A DNA stretch of 64,000 nt, from the NCBI GenBank assembly GCA_023213395.1, contig CM041465.1:64053741-64117740 (forward strand). Direction: 5' to 3'. The position numbers and the translations under genes were made by a program. This stretch comes from Cycas panzhihuaensis (lineage: Eukaryota; Cycadophyta). The notes beneath the pieces are model-generated. The model did not search any database. It was not told where the DNA came from and saw only the letters and a list, made by a program, of their open reading frames with translations. Within the stretch, counting starts at the first letter, position 1, and the number at the start of each line of letters is the position of its first letter. Below are positions 11,214 through 21,446 of the stretch, piece after piece.

Positions 11214-12798
11214 AAACTCAGTGAAAATGGAATTCATTTTCACGTTCTCACGACTGATTCAGAGCCCTTCCCCTTATGCAGCAAAGTGTCACCCAACTTT
11301 AGAGGCATACAGGGAGAGATCCAACCATTGGATTGGGACCCAAAGATAACTTATGGGACCACGGAGACGAGATGGCAATAGCGAGACCAGATCCAGTGAG
11401 TGGATCACTCATACCCAAACCCATTTCATCATTTAAATTTCATTATTTTTTAATGATTTTTGATGCAGTTTCATGCCCCTTATGGTCAAATAACAATCTC
11501 CCAGAGTCTAAATTAGACCTAGTGAGAGGTGGGATTAGGGCATTAGGTAGCCCTGGTCCTGGTTGGCCAAAGTATGGCCTACGTAGATAAAAATATTCTA
11601 TTTTTTGGGATGGAAATCCCCCATTTTTGGGGGGTGACATCGGCACCACAGAAAAGATCACAGTATCATGATCTTTGCCGCAAGGCTACTGAGATGTAGA
11701 TAAAATCTTAGCCGGCCCCATACTAAACTATACAGTATCATAGAGTTTAACATTGTGCGAAGGCATACTAGCTAAAAAGCATAAAAAATGGCCTGAAGGA
11801 GAGCCAGATCTTAATCCTGAGGGAGTGAGAGGCAGTCCTAAAGGCCAACAAGTTGGTTTAGATGGGTTTTGACTATGTTTTAGGTGTTTTACAGGCAGTT
11901 ATTACGGTCGACAACCACAAAAATATAGGAGTTTCCATGCTCAGTTTCATTAAGATGATGACTCGTGGAGACTGGAAAGTGCTGGGGAGGTATGGCCTAT
12001 TGAAGGCCATTTAAACACCACAGTATGTGTCAGACCAATGCCTTCTAGTGGACATTGTCTCATACTAGGATCGACGGAGGCATGTGTTCCATCTCTCTCA
12101 TGTGGGAGATATCATAGTCATACCAAGAGATGTTAGGAGGATCCTAGGAGTACCAACGATAAGAGAACTAGCATCACTAGGTGCACTACCTAGTAATGAT
12201 ACTACACACAAGGAGGCAATGACCTACTTCATAGGTCAAGACCGATATGAGAGGAGAGGTATATCGGCCTAGAGTATGATTATGTCTAGGATTCCTCGTG
12301 TAAGGAAATTGATTACACTGTGCATTCTATTTTGGATATCCCAAAAATAGAATTATAGGGACATACCTGATAGATGGATAGATGCAGTGAGAAGATGTGA
12401 GCTCGGGGAGGGATTGGACTAGGCCATGCTGATAGCGACGAACTTAATAACCTAGTTGGATGCCATCAGGGTAGCTGGGAGAGGAGGACTATCCTACATC
12501 ATTCTACTGCAGTGTTGGTTCTTTGATCACTTTGGAGGAGTGGCACCACTAGGAGGGCCCTACCTAATCTCAAAATGGGCTCCTATAGTCCACAGGTGGC
12601 AGACTCAGTTTAGGGGAACCAAGGACTAGGCACACGTCAGGTGCTCAGTGGAGGCTACATTACTAGACCTCCTCACCATGACTGACTACACATCAGATCC
12701 ATATAGAGGGGTGAGGTGAGATAGTGATGATGCAGTAGGAGGAGCAGGAGGTACCCCTGGTAAGGGAGATGACAACGATAGAGGCGACGAAGGTGATG

Positions 12799-12920
12799 GG
12801 CCAGCCCATCAGGAGTAGCAGGTGGAGAAGTGGGTCCATCAGGGACCACAGGAGGAGAGGCAAGGCCATAAGGAGCCGCAGGAGTATAGGCGGGTCCATC
12901 AGGGATAGGGAGAGGTGGAG
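12799..12920 (+). repeat. Short tandem repeat coding for HQG-type units
   Basis: About four imperfect units of roughly 30 bp share CCATCAGG and GCAGG/ACAGG words. In the PMD frame they read as His-Gln-Gly and Pro-Gln-Glu-Glu rich units (WVHQGPQEE is one). The repeat sits in the linker after the PMD-like domain. Confidence 0.6.
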
Positions 12921-13118
12921 CTTCTCGAATGCCAGTCTAGAAGATGAGGCTAGTAGGGAGAGTATGGGCAGTGGTAGCACTAACAATAAAGGGTGGAGGT
13001 GCTCCGGTGGGCCAGGTAGTCAGAGAGGTGGTACTAGAGGAGGAGGAGGTACTAATAATAGGTGGAGGACCCAAGGAAGAGGTGATCATCCAAGTTGGGG
13101 AGCCGATAATCCCAATAA

Positions 13119-13239
13119 GTGAGATACTACCTTTTCCCATCATCTTTCGATCACCAGATATCTAGTTGTTGTGTTTTATTTGATTTGTTTGGTGTAATTA
13201 TAGATGTATATACTAACATATGGCATGTTGGATTTGTAG
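13119..13239 (+). other. Probable spliceosomal intron in the antisense ORF
   Basis: The donor AA|GTGAGATAC is at 13119, a T-rich body follows, an exact TACTAAC branch-site word lies about 25 bp before the end, and the acceptor TTTGTAG ends at 13239. Size is 121 bp, normal for plants. Downstream a 200-bp frame without stops begins (VVDIRRLIEAVV...), consistent with a coding exon. The base composition also switches from G-rich exon to T-rich intron. Confidence 0.6.
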
Positions 13240-13823
13240 GAGTGGTGGACATCAGGAGGTTAATTGAGGCGGTAGTCCACGAGATGTTTCCTTGGGTTTA
13301 CACAGAGGGACAACCTTCCATCCAGGCAGGACAGGAGCCAAAGTTGGCAGGAGACCACACAGCAGCATTCGTCCCTATAGTCAAGGCCAAATATGTGTGG
13401 GTGGTAGAGTCTCAAGAGTATAAGGCGAGAGTGGGATGACTATAAGGAGAGCTGGATACGACTAGGGTAAAGAGAGATACTCTATGAAGCCAGGTCTAGG
13501 ATCTAGAGGCTCAGGGAGGAGCAAGTGGTAATGCGAAGAGTCGCATCAGGATAACAGTACTGAAGGAGCGGCTCTGAGGAGTGGAGGGTGAGAGGGATCA
13601 TATCCAGGCCTAATACGATCAGCTAGTAGGTTAGATGGCATCGAGGTCCTCGAGGAGCAAGACCTATACCCACATGATAACGATGACCCCAAGGAGGCCT
13701 CAAGATGAGGGGAGTGAGGTAGGGAACTCCCAAAGGTACAGGAGGAGTTTGGGAGGCATGTGGTCCCCAATAGAGGGATCACATAGACCGAGAGATGATG
13801 CCCTAGGAGCAGGGCAACACTAG

Positions 13824-14544
13824 AGAGTAGGACGTAGTAGTTTTTGATTTGACATGGAAAATCACCGAAACTCCAGGGAGTCGCCATATGTTTCCACATT
13901 ATTGTACTCCTCCTTGTAAGGATTCTGGCTTCCTACAGATAATGTACTATAACATTTATATGATATGACATGTAATGATTTTGTATATATAGATGGGGCC
14001 ATTGACACCCTATTTGATATATGCTAATATATGTGATGACACGTGAAGATGGATGATATATATTTATTTTTATATGTATATATATGAGGGTACACAGATG
14101 CATGAGGAGCTATATGTTATGATGTTTTTTGTTTGACTGATTACCATATGGTCTATGATAGAGGATTGTTTAAGCTACACACACTTCCTTTCATATAGTG
14201 CCATATTCCTAGAAGGCACACACACAGTCACCATGAGCAGCGGTGATAGATATATGTAAGGCTAGGAGGTAGGGCAATATACATGTCCATATGGGAGCAT
14301 AGTAGGATACGCAAAAGAAGTGCCAGTGGGAAGGGAGTGATGATACTCCAACACGCCATCCTAGTTGGGGAATGTACCCAAGCCTAGGAGCAATTGGGAC
14401 AATACACCCAATTAGGAAATCGGGACCCCCAAGAGGAAAAGGGGGATAAGGGGTTCTGTAATAGGAACTCAAAATAGGCAGGAAGGCCATCCTAAGCCAC
14501 CATTCCACCTATGGCTAGGGGGAATGGGGACGCACCTAGGATGG
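13824..14544. other. Spacer between antisense ORF and gypsy A integrase
   Basis: Contains an A+T-rich stretch with TATATGTATATATA near 14070 and a minus-strand frame at 14209-14508 that I do not recognise. It probably holds the 3' ends of the two converging units. Confidence 0.4.
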
Positions 14545-15760
14545 TAGTTTAGGCTCATTTCAGAGTGCAAAGAAAAAAGTAAGACATTCATGCATAAATT
14601 TTTTTGTAGGAATTTACCATTAACATCCTTCTCAAATTTGAGACCCTCCAGGGTGGTGATCTTGTAAGCATCATTTCTAAGGCTCTTGAGAATGACAAAA
14701 GGGCCAACCTATTTGGGTCCAAATTTGGTCAGGCGATCATGGAGATATTATAGTTTAGGGACGTGGTCCCTGGGATGTAAAGGATGAGAATGAAGGTGTT
14801 TATCATAAGTCCTTTGTACCTTAGCCTTAAAGGCAAGATTAGCTTGGTAGGTGACTAAGCATTTCTCATCCAAGGCCTCGAGGTCTAAGAGGGGAGCCTG
14901 GTAGATAGACTCCTTAAAAACAAGACCTTAGAGAGTGATCCATAGAGAAGGAATCTCCACTTCCAAGTGTGGAACTACCTTTGTCCCATAGAATAGAGAG
15001 AAAGGAGTCATTCCCATAGCCATACAGATAGATGTGCAATACACCCATAGGGCAGAAGGGAGCTGGAGATGCCAATCTCTTTGAGATTAGGTAACAGTAT
15101 TCTTTAGAATATTTATAAGAGTTTTATTAAATGATTTGACCTGGTCGTTGTCCTAGGGGTAGTAAGGAGAGGAAGTCTTATGAGAAATGTGGAATTTCTC
15201 GCAAAGCTCGTCCATCTCCTTGTTGCAAAAAGGAGTTCTGTTATCCATGATCAGGACATTAAGAACCCCGAAGTAGTAGATGATATGCTAGTAGATGAAG
15301 GTGGCTATCATCTTACTAGGAGTAGTACTTAAAGGAATGGCTTTTATCCATTTAGTAAAGTACTCCATAACAATCTAGATAAACTTATGCTGCAATGAAG
15401 AGGATGGGGATATGGCTCCAATGAGGTCCAACCCCCATTGGGAGGAGGGCCATGGAGATATAATGGGGTGGAGAGCCTCAGAAGGTAAGTGGGTGATTTT
15501 AGCATACTCCTGGCATTGTTGACATCTCAAGGCATAAGCATGGACATCCTTAAAGAGGGACGGCCAATAGTACCCCATACGAAAGATTCTTTGGGCCATG
15601 GATTGGCCCCCAAAGTGGGCCTTGTAAATGTCGTTGTGGTATTCGTAGAGTATCTAGTTTGTTTCATTAGGGGTGACGCAGCGAAGAAGGATCCCATCGA
15701 AGGATCTCTTGTACAATACCTCACCCATAAGGAAGTACTGCCTAGTAGTAGCTTGAATAC
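14545..15760 (-). pseudogene. Gypsy A integrase
   Basis: On the minus strand from about 15760: an HHCC zinc-binding region (a YHNDIYKAHFGG segment, then CQQC at about 15515-15530), then the DDE core. The first Asp lies in LDLIGAI, followed by YFTKWIKAIP. The second is in MDNRTPF near 15245. The third acidic position reads Lys (QVKSFNKTL, about 15130-15160) where the family has Glu, so the enzyme is dead. The C-terminal region includes YDKHLHSHPLHPRDHV, GPFVILKSL and NGKFLQK. No chromodomain is visible. It lies directly after RNase H with no RVT_3-type domain between them. Confidence 0.88.
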
Positions 15761-15989
15761 AAGGCCTAACTTTATCACCAGTGTTAGGGCAATACTGGTG
15801 TTGAGTGAGGTATTACACGATGTCCCCATACCACTCGCTATCAATAAGCAAATGAGGAGGAAAGTCCTGAATGGCTAGGATAGGTTCATCGGGAAGAGAG
15901 TCATCAATAGGAACATCCAAAGGGTTCGGGATAGGAGTGTCAACAAGACTACCATCCCCTGCTTTAACTTCCTATTAATTATGTGGAGA

Positions 15990-17500
15990 TCAAATTCCTA
16001 AAGGAGGATGGCCCACTTACTAGTCCTACCTATCAGGTTGACTTCGATGAGTAAATAGCATAGGGGATTAGATTGAATGATCACCCAAGTAGTATTTCCA
16101 AGCAAATAATGCATGAACTTCTTGGTTACATATACCAAGGAGAGGCATTCCTTCTCTGCAGGGGAGTAGTCAAGTTTAGCAGCCATGAGGGTACGACTGA
16201 TGAAGTAAATAGCCCTCTTAGCTCCCAAATCATCCTTTTGGGCCAACATGGCACCCAAAGATTCATCGCTTGCCGAGGTATATAGTATGAATGGCCTATC
16301 AAAGAGAGGCAGTACCAATGTCAGAGAAAAAAAGAGGGTTTCTTTAAGTTCTTCGAAGGCTTGTTGGGCCTTGGAAGACCAAACAAACAAGCCCCTCTTC
16401 TTTAATAGGTTAGTGAGCAGTTTGGTGTTTATGGAAAGGTTTGCCAAAAAAATCCTAAGGAAACCAAGCCTATATAAAAATAACTTAATCTGCCATTGGG
16501 TTTTGGGAGGTGGCATGTCAAGGATGTCCTTGACTTTATTAGGGTCAATTTGGATTCCTTATTTTGACATAAGGAAATTAAGGAGCTTGCCAGCAGTCAC
16601 GACAAACACACATTTAAGAGGGTTGAGGCTTACATGGTATTTACAGCATCATGTGAAGATGTCTCATAAGTCAGTAGGGTGATGGGCTTTAACCCCTGAG
16701 AGACCCATCATGTCATCCATGAAAACCTCCAAGGATTTGTTGATGAGATCATGAAAAATGAATTGCATCACCCTTTGATAAGTGACGCCCACATTCTTGA
16801 GTTTGAAAGGCATCACCTTATAGGTGAAAGTACCTTACGGAGTGGTGAACGCTATCTCATGACTATCTTTAGGAGAGATTTGAATTTGGTTATAGCCAGA
16901 GAAGATGACCATCAAGGACATGACTTTGAAACTAGCGGTTCGATTGATAATCTAATTAATAAAAGGAGCTGGGAAATTATCCTTAGGACATGCATTGTTG
17001 ATGTCAAAGAAATCAATACATATCTGGATTGTCTTGCTCTTTTTAGCAATGGGGATAATGTTAGACACCCATTTAGGTTAGTCGATGGAAGTGATCAATC
17101 CTACATTTAGGAGTTTCTCAACTTCTATTTTAATAGCAGCTGAGAGCTTAGGGTAAAGAGGGCATTGCTTCTGACGCATGGGGTGAGTGCCAAGAATGGT
17201 GGTAAGGTTATGGGTGATGATTGAAAGATCAATTCCCTTCATATCAGAGTAGCCCTATGAAAAAACATACTAAAACTCCTAGAACTTCACCAAGAGAGCA
17301 TTCGACCCCTACCTTAATGACATTTCCTAGGACAAGGACTATGACTTAGGTTGGCCCCATGCACATGGCATTCCCCTCCTCAAAGTGGAGGGGGGATCGG
17401 TTAATAGGAAGGGATGGAACATGGGATGGAATTGGGTCAGCGAGAGGAGACCGAATAGCCAAGACCTTCTGATAACCAAGCCTATGGTGACCAGAAGGAA
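15990..17500 (-). pseudogene. Gypsy A reverse transcriptase and RNase H
   Basis: On the minus strand the RT shows DINNACPKDNFP, SGYNQIQISP, VMPFKLKNVGVTYQRVM, the catalytic FMDDM at about 16709-16723, LNPLKCVF and a thumb/connection with LLKKRGLFVW. A gypsy-type RNase H follows (FILYTSASDESLGAML, YSPAEKECLSLVY). NKACPKD-type RTs are typical of the Tat lineage. Stops interrupt the frame at several places, and the frame at 15998-16516 is the longest open piece (172 codons). Confidence 0.9.
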
Positions 17501-18159
17501 GGTTGGGCATGGAGCCTGCTAAGTGCTCAAGTAGAGCTTTGTCATTCTCAAAGTAGCCTACCCTATGGATGACCACACTTCAAGAAGATAAATGGTGAAG
17601 GGAAGTAGAGACAGCGGACCATGGTGGTCATCACGCCACTCAGTATACCTGATGTACTCCATGGAAGAGTCAGGAAGAGGTCCCTCACAAGGGATAATAG
17701 GAGGCTCCCCAACCTTGTTACCTATGTGCGGCAACGAAGGGGCAGATTCAAGGAGCACCTAATCAATAGGGGTGATGACATGAGATATAAGAGGAGAACT
17801 AGTCTCTCCAACTGTAGGGGTTCTAAAACGGGATCTAAAATGAAAGAGGTGCTTCCTACTCATGCCCAGAAGGAAAACGAGGTGAGGAAGGTCCTCATCC
17901 TCACCATCAAACTCATCATCACTAAGTATGGCAAGGTACCTGTAACTTTTGACGTCAATAGGGGAAAAATATATGAGATTGGAAGAAGAGGATGAAGGGT
18001 CTTCTTCTAGAAGAGATAAGTCAAGGATGTCAGTAGAACAAGCAAAGACATGGGTAGAAAGGCCTTTGTCACCTTTGGCTTGGCCATGACCTGCTTGGTA
18101 GGATTGACATGGTTGTTTAATGGGAGGAAGCTCACGGGAGATGACTTTCATTCACCTTT
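17501..18159 (-). pseudogene. Gypsy A pol linker between protease and RT
   Basis: A minus-strand frame rich in acidic and serine residues (DPSSSSSN, DDEFDGEDEDL) lies between the protease-like segment and the RT. It matches no domain I know; Tat-lineage polyproteins usually have a long variable linker here. Confidence 0.5.
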
Positions 18160-18860
18160 CATAGATGAATTTAAGTTGTCCCCAATGGGATAAGCACACG
18201 GCCTCTATCTAATCGAGCCATGGAAATCCTAGCAATAGATTATAGTGGACATCAATGTCGAGGACTACAATATCAACAAGAACAATCTTGCCCTCAAGAG
18301 TAAGCAGGATGGACACTGATCCCAATAATGTCTTTTCATTACCATCGTAGCCTTGGCACCTCCATGGAACTAGTTCTAAAGCTGATATGTTAAGCTCTTA
18401 CATAACACGCAAGGGCATGGCATTAACAAAAGAACAATTATTGATGACGGTTCTTCGTAAAGTACAATATGGAGTATCGATGGTAATAGTAAAAGGGAAA
18501 TACCATTGGCACTCCCTTTCGCTAGCAGGGGGAAGATCCTTAGGATCAAAGGAGATGATGAGCTCAAGACTTAGGGTGACACCCAAGGCATGAATGAGCG
18601 TGTCACCTAATCCTAAGACCTCCAAAAGTAGTGTGCACTATTTGGGGTAGTTCCTCAAGATGTCCATTATGGACATTTCGACAGCCATGGCATGAAGCTC
18701 ACTAATGACAAAGAAAGGCTTCCCCTTTGTAGTGTGTTGGAGAAGAGCCCCTCGAAAGTTGTAATAACCAGGGTGCACAGGAATGGTCTTGGGGAGTGCG
18801 GGGGCTTTTGGAAGAGGATCAAGATGAGATGTAGACGAAGAGGCACCATTCACCTCTTTG
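18160..18860 (-). pseudogene. Gypsy A aspartic protease region
   Basis: The minus-strand frame shows a retropepsin-like arrangement: CQWYFPFTITIDTPY, then INNCSFVNAMPL (about 18415-18445), where the family has D(T/N)GSSVN, and later VDIVVLDIDVHYNLLLG followed by PWLD, the typical second half (YNxLLGRPW). The catalytic Asp of the DxG motif reads Asn, a G-to-A change, so no activity is expected. It would have cut the Gag-Pol polyprotein. Confidence 0.78.
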
Positions 18861-19169
18861 ATTACTTGGGACCAGGTTATATAATGGGGTGGTCTTAAGC
18901 AATTGAATGACCTTCTTTCCCTTATTTTAGGATGGCAAAGGTAAAGGGGTATGTTAGTTAGGGGAACTCAAGGAAGAGAGGGTGAATTCTTCACACCCTT
19001 CACTTTGGCTTGTGAAGGGTGAGGGTTTGGAGACATCCCTCAGTTCTAGTTATTCTTCTATTGGGGGTTGTAATCACATTCCCCATATTTAGGGAAGGGA
19101 TCTCTATGAATGGGATAGTCTAGGTTGGGTCTAGACACCTGTTTGGGGGAAGAGTTGCGTTATGGGGTA

Positions 19170-21360
19170 GCCTTAGAATGCTGCACCTGACACCATGAAT
19201 CATCATAGAAGCACTCCCCATGGATGGAGCACCACTTCTTCTCAAGGGAGGAGTTAGGTTTGCTCGCTTGAGAGGACTAGGTATTACCACCCTTGGAAGG
19301 AGTAGCTTGTGAAGCCTAGTGATCTGGCTTGTTAGATGTGGGAGATGAAGGAGCTTAAAGCTTGAGCTCCTTTATAGTACATTTGAATGAATGTATGGCT
19401 GAAGTGAGAGGGTCTAGAGTCTTCTCATTTGAATGGGAAGAAGACCTAGTGGGTCGTTAAGTTTTGGTTTCTTTTAGTGGTGGTGGTGCCTCACGTCGCT
19501 ATGAGGACCTTAGAGGTTTTTTGAGTCTAGCCTGGATCTCAATGGCCTCAAGTGCCAAGCACTTCGCTATGGTGGAGCCGCACATAGTTGCCCCCATCTT
19601 AAGGACTTCTACCTAAACTTTTGGATGAAGGGCATTGATAAAAGGTCCCTCTTAAACTCCTTAGGCAAAGTAGCCTTAGTGGAATAAAGAAGGTCGTGGA
19701 ATCACCATATAAAGTCATAATTCATTTCATTGTGACCTTGTTTAAGTGACAAAATGGATTTCATTCCACTCTCAAATGGATAAGACACATCAAATTAGTT
19801 GACGAACTCATCCATGAGCTACTGGAATGAGAAGATAGAATGTGCCGGTAGGCAATAAAACCATTTGAAGGCATCGCCTTGAAGAGACCGCATAAATAGT
19901 TTCATGAGGATGTGGTCATAGGCCTAGTAGTCAATGCATGCCATAGAGAGGCTGCAAACATGCTCCCCTGGGTGTTACAATGAAGTCCCATTGAATTTGG
20001 GGACTTCAGGGGGGTGAGGTGGTAAGTTAGTCCTTAGTGCCTCAATGAATAAATGGGTTGATCGATAGTCTATAAAGGGACATACCCTTGACTAGACTAT
20101 AGGGTTAACAAAAGTTGGAAATGATGGGGGGTAGGTTTGCCCATCCTCCTTGGAGTGTTTGGTTCGAAAATGGATGTTATCCTCTTATCACTTAATGAAG
20201 AGGTGTGAATACCACATTCGAAGAAACCTGCATGGGAGCAGATAGGTATGACGTACCCATCCCTCCTAAAGAGAGTAGTCCTTGTTAAAAAGAAGCTTGG
20301 GGGAATGTGCCTTAGGAAGGAGTTAGCCCTCCTTGCAAAGGCATGATGTAAGGTGCCATACAAGATGGTGGAAATGAGGGGTGAGGAACCAGATTCTGCA
20401 TATACAGGCCGCCCATGGGTGGTGCAACCCCATAAGGATGCAGTGGGTCCACCCCATAAGCAGGTAGGGAGTTCCCTTTATCATGCCCCTATGGTTGAGT
20501 AATGTAACCAGGAAGTAAGTAGACAGAAGGGTCCCTAGGTTAGTATTGGGATTATGTGGGGACAAACCCCACATGACTAGAAGTAGGGGGACATGTGGGT
20601 TCCTAGGTCTAGTAGGTAGATAAACAATAATGGGAGGAGGACTAGTGGTTTGACTAACTAGGGGCATGCTTAACCCAAGTTGGAAAGATAACATGCTGTG
20701 AGTGGTCCCAAGGAGCATACAACATGGGTGGAAAGAGAAGAGGTAATAGGCAAGCTCATCATGGGTAAAGCAGTTGAACGAGATGAGTGAGAGGAAGGAG
20801 GTATAGAAGAAGGGGGCACAATACTTCACAAGACATTCTCAAACCACTTTAGGTGCGATTGGGGATGGGCAGCTTGGAAACATTGGCTCAAGGATTCTAC
20901 TACATCAGTGGGAGGGGTATCTGCCTGATTGTAAGATGTGGAAGGAGCCTCATATGAAGTGGATCGCATAAGATGGTCCTTATGAGAATTGCCATGGGGG
21001 TGGAAAAAATCTAAAGGAGGTGAAGGTTCTACTCCGTGAGTAGAGGAATGGTGAGATTGGGGGTGTGGTTGGTCACTCGAATAATAAATAGGATCTTCAC
21101 TTCCTTTAGTGGACCCTTGGAAGGAAGTAGGTGGCTCTAGGGAAACAAACATGTAAGTGTGGTATGCCTAATCCAAAAGAGATCCCTCCATGATTGGATT
21201 AGGATCAAATATAGGAAGGGAATGATATGAAGGATCTTCCAATAATGGAGGTAGTCCTTGCAAGTGGCATGAGAATCATCGCATGTAAGTCCTGCCTGTG
21301 CACTAGAAGAAGAGAGAAACAAGGCAGTGCATGTGTTGGGGGTTCCTAACAAGATCAAAA
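19170..21360 (-). pseudogene. Gypsy A gag
   Basis: On the minus strand the region begins with a long Pro/Ser/His-rich part (for example HPQSHHSSTHG and HPHGNSH near 21000). A capsid-type retrotransposon Gag domain follows at about 19540-20020 (VPKFNGTSLQHPGEHV, LMKLFMRSLQGDAFKWFY, HNEMNYDF). Near 19180-19250 is a zinc-binding-like motif, WCSIHGECFYDDSWC. This is the PF03732-type Gag with the C-H-C motif typical of Tat/Ogre. Several TAG stops and frameshifts are present. It formed the virus-like particle shell. Confidence 0.8.
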
Positions 21361-21427
21361 GGGAAAGCTACCAAAAGGTAATAGCACTAATAGAAAAGGA
21401 AGAAAGACTAATTCCCTTACTAGTGGG

Positions 21428-21446
21428 TCCCCAATATGGTCGCTAG
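21428..21446 (-). promoter_or_regulatory. Primer binding site region of gypsy A
   Basis: Next to the 5' LTR the minus strand reads CTAGCGACCATATTGGGGAC. This resembles the TGGCGCC...GGGGA class of primer binding sites seen in Tat/Athila elements, not the tRNA-iMet TGGTATCAGAGC of the Copia elements here. The homologous site in gypsy B (about 31276-31294) has the same form. Confidence 0.55.

Larger units (their letters stand above)
11861..13823 (+). pseudogene. Antisense PMD-like (plant mobile domain) ORF in gypsy A
   Basis: On the plus strand, opposite to the host element, a broken frame runs from ATG 11861. It reads GDWKVLGRYGLL, then (after a stop) QYVSDQCLLVDI, then a W-to-stop change followed by DRRRHVFHLSHVGDI, PRDVRRILGVP and, further on, GGLSYIILLQCWFFDHFGG and KWAPIVHRW. 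This order matches the plant mobile domain (PMD, PF10536): W-x-xxTHTFHL-xGE, TxxDVxxLLGxP and a GGxxxLLQxWxxEH helix. After it come an acidic linker, a His/Gln/Glu-rich repeat (12799-12920), a Gly-rich segment, a probable intron (13119-13239) and a tail with coiled-coil-like spacing. At least six internal stops are TAG, most in CTAG. A role for PMD proteins is known for MAIL1/MAIN in silencing; the role of transposon-borne copies is uncertain. Confidence 0.72.

Noticed and set aside
12693-13143. Minus-strand Leu/Ser/Thr-rich ORFs opposite the PMD linker
   Set aside because: Low-complexity complement of the Gly/Gln/Glu-rich plus-strand repeats.
14209-14508. Minus-strand 99-codon ORF after gypsy integrase as an env-like gene
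   Set aside because: Although partly hydrophobic, it has no signal peptide, no transmembrane pattern or family motif I can support.
16751-17110. Plus-strand 119-codon ORF
   Set aside because: Lies antisense to the gypsy A RT domain, which shows clear motifs on the minus strand.
17621-17995. Plus-strand 124-codon ORF rich in Arg and Lys
   Set aside because: Complement of the acidic/serine-rich pol linker on the minus strand.
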